DNA of 8,655 nt from Desulfobacteraceae bacterium (GTDB taxonomy: Bacteria; Desulfobacterota; DSM-4660; Desulfatiglandales; Desulfatiglandaceae): NCBI GenBank assembly GCA_030612945.1, contig JAUWMY010000087.1, positions 1-8,655 of the forward strand. The letters are read 5' to 3'. The notes below the pieces were generated by a model that searched no databases, had not been told where the DNA came from, and saw only the letters and a program-made list of their open reading frames with translations. The position numbers and the translations under genes were made by a program. Positions 4,617 through 8,655 of the stretch are shown in pieces. Numbering within the stretch: position 1 is the first letter of the stretch; the number at the start of each line of letters is the position of its first letter.

Positions 4617-7600
4617 TCATTTAGAAGGAGCGCTTTCCGGAGATGCAGGCAGTGATGCCTTTTCTTTTCGCAGTACAATTTTCCTCCACAGACCTCCCTC
4701 ACTGAAACAACGCCAGCCCCAGCGGAGCCATTTCAGAAGAGAATGTGCAAGCCACAGTGCCCAAAGGAGCATAAGGATACGGAACATAAACAATGGCAAA
4801 GTCAGGGCCCAGGGTTGAGGCATGATAGCTTCGATTCGATCCTGAGTCCAATTCAGCCACATATTGGATGAACCGTTGCCGGAGATCTGCATGTCAGGGA
4901 TGCCCAAAAGACCTTTTTGAATAGCTATGTACAGGCCGACCAGGGCGGCGATGGTCCAGGCCGCAAGTATCACCTGGGTCATATTAAAAGAAAACCATCC
5001 GCCTTCAGGCAGACGCTTCTGGCGCAACCCGAGCGCCAGCAACCAGCCGACAATCATGATAGCCACAACAGGATGCACCTGGGTCAGTCCCAAACCCAGC
5101 AAGAGCCAGTCACGGGTTTTAAGTGGGGTCCAGGGCACTCTCCCCAATCCAATCGCTGCCAGGATGACCACAATTAAATAACTCCAAAACAGTACGGCAG
5201 GACCCATACGTGGGCCGCCAGTCATTAGAACCCAACGATTTCTGGGCATTTGAAAGCTGACATTGGCATTCACGGCCTCCTGTCCAATGCTGACATACGG
5301 ACCTTTAGTCAACATTGGAGAATCCGCTCTTTGGTGCCATTCCACATCAACAGTCTGGCTTCCAGGTCGGAGGGGGATAATCACTTCCCGCTCACCCTCT
5401 TTGATGGGTTGTCCCTTCCCCGATATCCTGACCTGCTGAAGTCTTGCCCCATCCGGCAAGGCTATTTCGTGCTGTCCTCCCTGACTGCTCCGCAATTTCA
5501 ATGAAAGATCGGCCCTGTTAAAACGCTGACCCGGAGTAAAAGTCAAACTTGCTTCATCAATGGTCAGCAACTGACCCGGTATAGCCTTTGGCCGGGATAC
5601 TTCAATCTTCACTCCTTCACCCGGCCATGGTCGCCACCGGGGCTTCCAGTGTCCGGATTGATCCTGATGGTGTATGATCGGAATACCCGATAGTTCACAG
5701 TGCCATATGGGGCTTGCATCCAGTATCCAGGACTCTGTCCAGGGGGCAAATCTCGGCGCCTGAAGGTGGATCAGATTTTTCTGTTTCAGGGTAGAGTTCC
5801 ATCTGATCTCCTTCATGTTCGGCTCCATATGGATGAAGGCCTTCCCATTTTCAATACGTATTCCAGCCGTTGTTACTGCTTCATCGCTAATCAAAGGCAC
5901 GGAAAGTACGATCGGCGTCCCGAGAGGTGTTATCCGCCTGACCGTAGTCCGGACCTGCCAGTCCAATCCCAGCGATAAAACCCGTTCAACATGGAGAAAA
6001 GGCGGAAGTGTCATAGCAGTCCTGGCCGACTGTTTTGATTCATTCTCCTCTTGCCTGATCAATTTTATGCTGGCTTTTGGCCTGCCATCATTATCCACAC
6101 CCTGCACCACCCATCCCTGACTTTGTATGGTCACCCGGTACGGCTTCAAGGGCAATAGAACTTGAAAAGCATTTTCTGCCGGCATACTGCCGGTTAGGGT
6201 CACCCTGTGTATCCCCTTGGGAACCATAATCCACAACGAACCGTCACTGTCCCTGGCCAGGCCCCTGGCGGGCTGAGAACCAAGGAGCACCTGCTCAGGT
6301 CTCCAGGACTCTAACGAACCGGGCAGAGGAATGGCAGTTTTTACGGCAGCATGGACCTCAAGAAGAATACGGAGATTGTCAGGGGTTGCGGTCAGCTCCA
6401 TTCTGGGGCTTTCCGCGCATTCTGGCAGACAATCCGGCTTTTCCAGCAGTCGTTTCTTGAGCTCATTTAATAGCTCGGCAGGAGGGAAGCCGTCGCTTTT
6501 TGTCGCCCCTGCTGCCGAACCAGACAAGAGCAGCATACAGACCAGGGCCGTCGTAAAGGTAAAATTGCCAGATGGCAACTTCCACTTACGGAACCCCATC
6601 AAGCACCAAATCAAAACAGCAAGTAAAAAAACGCGTACAAATGCAAGAATGAGATTCACCCAGGGCGGCAACAGCCAGAGACTGACGTGCTGGTCGCGGT
6701 TTACCGGCCCGTTCCATTTCATGGTAAAGGTACGCCATTTCCACCTGGGCAACCCCGGACCTGTCTGAATCAGCGCATTGGGGTCCTGGGTGAGCACTGC
6801 CTGCTGCTGGTGCTTAAAATACTCACGTTTGTCCTGCATTGATTCTGAAACGGCGTACGACTTGGTTCTTGGTGTGGCTTTTTTTGCCTTTGACACCGTT
6901 CTTCTTACCCTGCCCTCATCGCTCTGGATCCCGGCGTCCATGTGTTGTGAGCCGGCCATCCAGACACCAATTCCCGGCGAGTCTAATTGGGGGTAGACAC
7001 CCCATCGGACCTGCTGGACCATAAAGGGGATGGCCAGGACCAGTAAAATTACGATAGAACCGAGTCGCCAAAAATTTACGAGCTTTCTGAACCAACCCTC
7101 GGGCAGGAACCGTAAAAGAGCTGACGCCGCCAGCAAATGGAGCCACACAAGCCGGGGAGAACCGGGCTCATGATAAGTGAGCGCAACCGTCACAAGCGCC
7201 AGTATGCCCCAGCGCCAGTTCCAGAGTTTGAACACGGCCAGGGATATGATCAAAGCCAGGAAGAGATCCAGAAGAGTCCACCTCTCAAGCCATGTGCCAG
7301 GCATCACATCCACGCCTCTTGCTGTGAGGAGACGCCAACCGGATGGCAGATTTAGAGAACCTGTTACAGACTGGAAGTCGTGATCCCACCCAACAGCGGG
7401 GAGGGTCCTGGCCGGTGTATCTAATCTGGATTCAGCCACAAGGTTTAGTTGACCCCTCCGGAGTTCCACCCCTGGCTTCTTGTCCTTGCCATGGCTGGTT
7501 ATGAGCTGATCTTTCCCATCAACAGATACCCTCCCAAGAGCAGCAGGGGGATTCATGGTCAGGTACCATTGGCGGCTCATTGTCCCATGTATCCGGTCCT

Positions 7601-8655
7601 GAATGGTTAACCCTTTTCCATTAAAATCAAGCCACCAGTTTCTTTTCAAATGCAGTTGATCCGGCGCAGGATCAGGATCGCCCCGGCGGATTTCTTTAAA
7701 CATTATTTCATCATCAGGTTTAAGGATAAATGCAGAAAACTTTTTCCATTTTGAAGGCAGACCTGTCTGATGGGGATCGATGGATGGAACCCCCTGGACG
7801 TTCACCATACGTAAGTGATTCTGAGGCTGGAAGGCCCAGATCTCCTGCCCATAAGGCACATTCCCAGGCCCAATTTTATGAACCGGACCTTCTGACCGCG
7901 CAAGGACCTGAATCTCCCATCGGCCCGGGCGTGCCTGTATCATCAACTCCCCCTTTTTCCCAAGTCTGGCAGGCAGGGAGCTTACAATACTCAAGGGAAC
8001 AAAATTCTCCAGAAGCACTCCCTTTAGTTTGATCTCTCTCGCCTGACCGGAGACATTGACTTGCAAATGAGTTGTAGCGTGCATGGGGATAGTATCTTGA
8101 ATTAAACGATAGACCCGGACCCCCAATCCCTCCTCCTGTGTTCGTAGTGTCTCTTGCTTTTGGAGCCACAGACGTCCGTCGCTCTCCAGCAAAGGAAAGT
8201 CCACGGGTTCGTCATTTATTGCAAGACCAACCAGACCGCTCGCATACGGTACACGGATCATTTCCGGCAGATCACTCCACAGGAAATAGCCATCCACCAT
8301 GTGCTCTCCTTTTGTCACGTAAACAGAAGGAATCTGTCTTTTCCCTACCACGGTTACGGCCTTTCCGTCGACCTTGACATTCTGTGGCCATGTCTCAGAT
8401 CCACCCGGCAAAGGGACCCATCCATCCTTAAAAACGAGCCAGCTCTGGCTGAACCGGCCTCCTTTCCGGTCAAAATCCAGGTCCAGACGCGATGGCCAGA
8501 TGCATCGGTATACATCTCCGCTGTTGTAGGAGGTGGGACAAAAGCGCTCATCCTGACCGTGAAGAACCCAGGATTTCCATGTTTCAAGAGCAGGTGGTAT
8601 TGTGTCCGTATCAGGAGGCGGTGCACCCCATGCTGCGATCATGCTCATGAAAAAG
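4617..8655 (-). CDS. Giant duplicated multipass membrane protein, 5' end cut by window
   Basis: I do not recognise the family. At least 1343 residues are seen, numbered from the ATG at 8646-8648. The frame stays open to the edge (two Phe codons precede that ATG), no ribosome site precedes it, and FFMSMIAAWGA reads as the end of a signal peptide, so the true start is probably upstream. The two halves (about 1-695 and 696-1343) align with each other. Shared marks in order: PPA plus a Cys pair (C37/C49; C740/C744); PLPGGSETW (79-87) and PLPGSLESW (774-782); KGEH (113-116) and KGIH (811-814); RRGQ...DTP (397-412) and RPGS...DSP (1094-1111); LPEGWF (515-520) and LPEGGWF (1213-1219). Each half has a large beta-rich, presumably periplasmic region and five membrane segments: about 459-475, 480-492, 499-513, 528-546 and 661-685; and 1150-1170, 1180-1195, 1194-1209, 1222-1244 and 1280-1308. 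The second half opens with a signal-like segment (695-715). No catalytic motif is evident. Confidence 0.85.
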   Translation of the reverse strand, partial: FFMSMIAAWGAPPPDTDTIPPALETWKSWVLHGQDERFCPTSYNSGDVYRCIWPSRLDLDFDRKGGRFSQSWLVFKDGWVPLPGGSETWPQNVKVDGKAVTVVGKRQIPSVYVTKGEHMVDGYFLWSDLPEMIRVPYASGLVGLAINDEPVDFPLLESDGRLWLQKQETLRTQEEGLGVRVYRLIQDTIPMHATTHLQVNVSGQAREIKLKGVLLENFVPLSIVSSLPARLGKKGELMIQARPGRWEIQVLARSEGPVHKIGPGNVPYGQEIWAFQPQNHLRMVNVQGVPSIDPHQTGLPSKWKKFSAFILKPDDEIMFKEIRRGDPDPAPDQLHLKRNWWLDFNGKGLTIQDRIHGTMSRQWYLTMNPPAALGRVSVDGKDQLITSHGKDKKPGVELRRGQLNLVAESRLDTPARTLPAVGWDHDFQSVTGSLNLPSGWRLLTARGVDVMPGTWLERWTLLDLFLALIISLAVFKLWNWRWGILALVTVALTYHEPGSPRLVWLHLLAASALLRFLPEGWFRKLVNFWRLGSIVILLVLAIPFMVQQVRWGVYPQLDSPGIGVWMAGSQHMDAGIQSDEGRVRRTVSKAKKATPRTKSYAVSESMQDKREYFKHQQQAVLTQDPNALIQTGPGLPRWKWRTFTMKWNGPVNRDQHVSLWLLPPWVNLILAFVRVFLLAVLIWCLMGFRKWKLPSGNFTFTTALVCMLLLSGSAAGATKSDGFPPAELLNELKKRLLEKPDCLPECAESPRMELTATPDNLRILLEVHAAVKTAIPLPGSLESWRPEQVLLGSQPARGLARDSDGSLWIMVPKGIHRVTLTGSMPAENAFQVLLPLKPYRVTIQSQGWVVQGVDNDGRPKASIKLIRQEENESKQSARTAMTLPPFLHVERVLSLGLDWQVRTTVRRITPLGTPIVLSVPLISDEAVTTAGIRIENGKAFIHMEPNMKEIRWNSTLKQKNLIHLQAPRFAPWTESWILDASPIWHCELSGIPIIHHQDQSGHWKPRWRPWPGEGVKIEVSRPKAIPGQLLTIDEASLTFTPGQRFNRADLSLKLRSSQGGQHEIALPDGARLQQVRISGKGQPIKEGEREVIIPLRPGSQTVDVEWHQRADSPMLTKGPYVSIGQEAVNANVSFQMPRNRWVLMTGGPRMGPAVLFWSYLIVVILAAIGLGRVPWTPLKTRDWLLLGLGLTQVHPVVAIMIVGWLLALGLRQKRLPEGGWFSFNMTQVILAAWTIAALVGLYIAIQKGLLGIPDMQISGNGSSNMWLNWTQDRIEAIMPQPWALTLPLFMFRILMLLWALWLAHSLLKWLRWGWRCFSEGGLWRKIVLRKEKASLPASPESAPSK

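Noticed and set aside
6331..6768. 145-codon plus-strand frame, and other plus-strand frames within 4900-8400
   Set aside because: All lie opposite the large minus-strand gene, which has a continuous frame of over 1340 codons with consistent membrane and repeat structure. The plus-strand frames lack family features and ribosome sites.

Overview
The window looks like a piece of chromosome from a Gram-negative, probably anaerobic bacterium. An ExbB/ExbD proton-channel pair, an FtsB-type division protein and a short corrinoid-type methionine synthase sit beside AT-rich spacers built from CAAATTTCAAATGA-like repeats. That combination fits a Desulfobacterota (deltaproteobacterial sulfate-reducer) lineage. 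The assignment is an impression from gene style and repeats, not a search result.

Layout. Positions 1-405 are non-coding and hold a 251-bp repeat (34-284), a weak hairpin (331-346) and a 17-bp tandem repeat (347-388). Positions 406-3844 hold five tightly packed plus-strand genes: exbB-like, exbD-like, ftsB-like, an acidic TPR protein and a core-MetE-like enzyme. Gaps are 7 nt or less, or the genes overlap, so they are probably one operon. Positions 3845-4616 are a 772-bp non-coding spacer with a hairpin, a second copy (4086-4338, about 96% identical by eye) of the left-edge repeat in the same orientation, flanking inverted fragments of the same motif, and a perfect 14-bp palindrome. From 4617 to the right edge runs one very large minus-strand gene, convergent with the operon and cut at its 5' end by the window edge.

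How the genes may work together. ExbB and ExbD form an inner-membrane proton-driven motor, but no TonB or TolA transducer lies in the cluster. The next genes are a single-pass coiled-coil division protein and a soluble TPR adaptor, so the cluster may link envelope energisation with division. The last gene encodes the catalytic zinc domain of cobalamin-independent methionine synthase without the usual N-terminal domain.

The most unusual object is the minus-strand gene (at least 1343 residues). Its two halves align with each other from end to end: N-terminal Cys pair, beta-rich extracytoplasmic region with a PLPG...E(S/T)W motif and a KGxH motif, then five membrane segments with a shared LPEG(G)WF motif. 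The second half still begins with a signal-peptide-like segment. It reads as a head-to-tail fusion of two copies of one membrane protein. I do not recognise the family.
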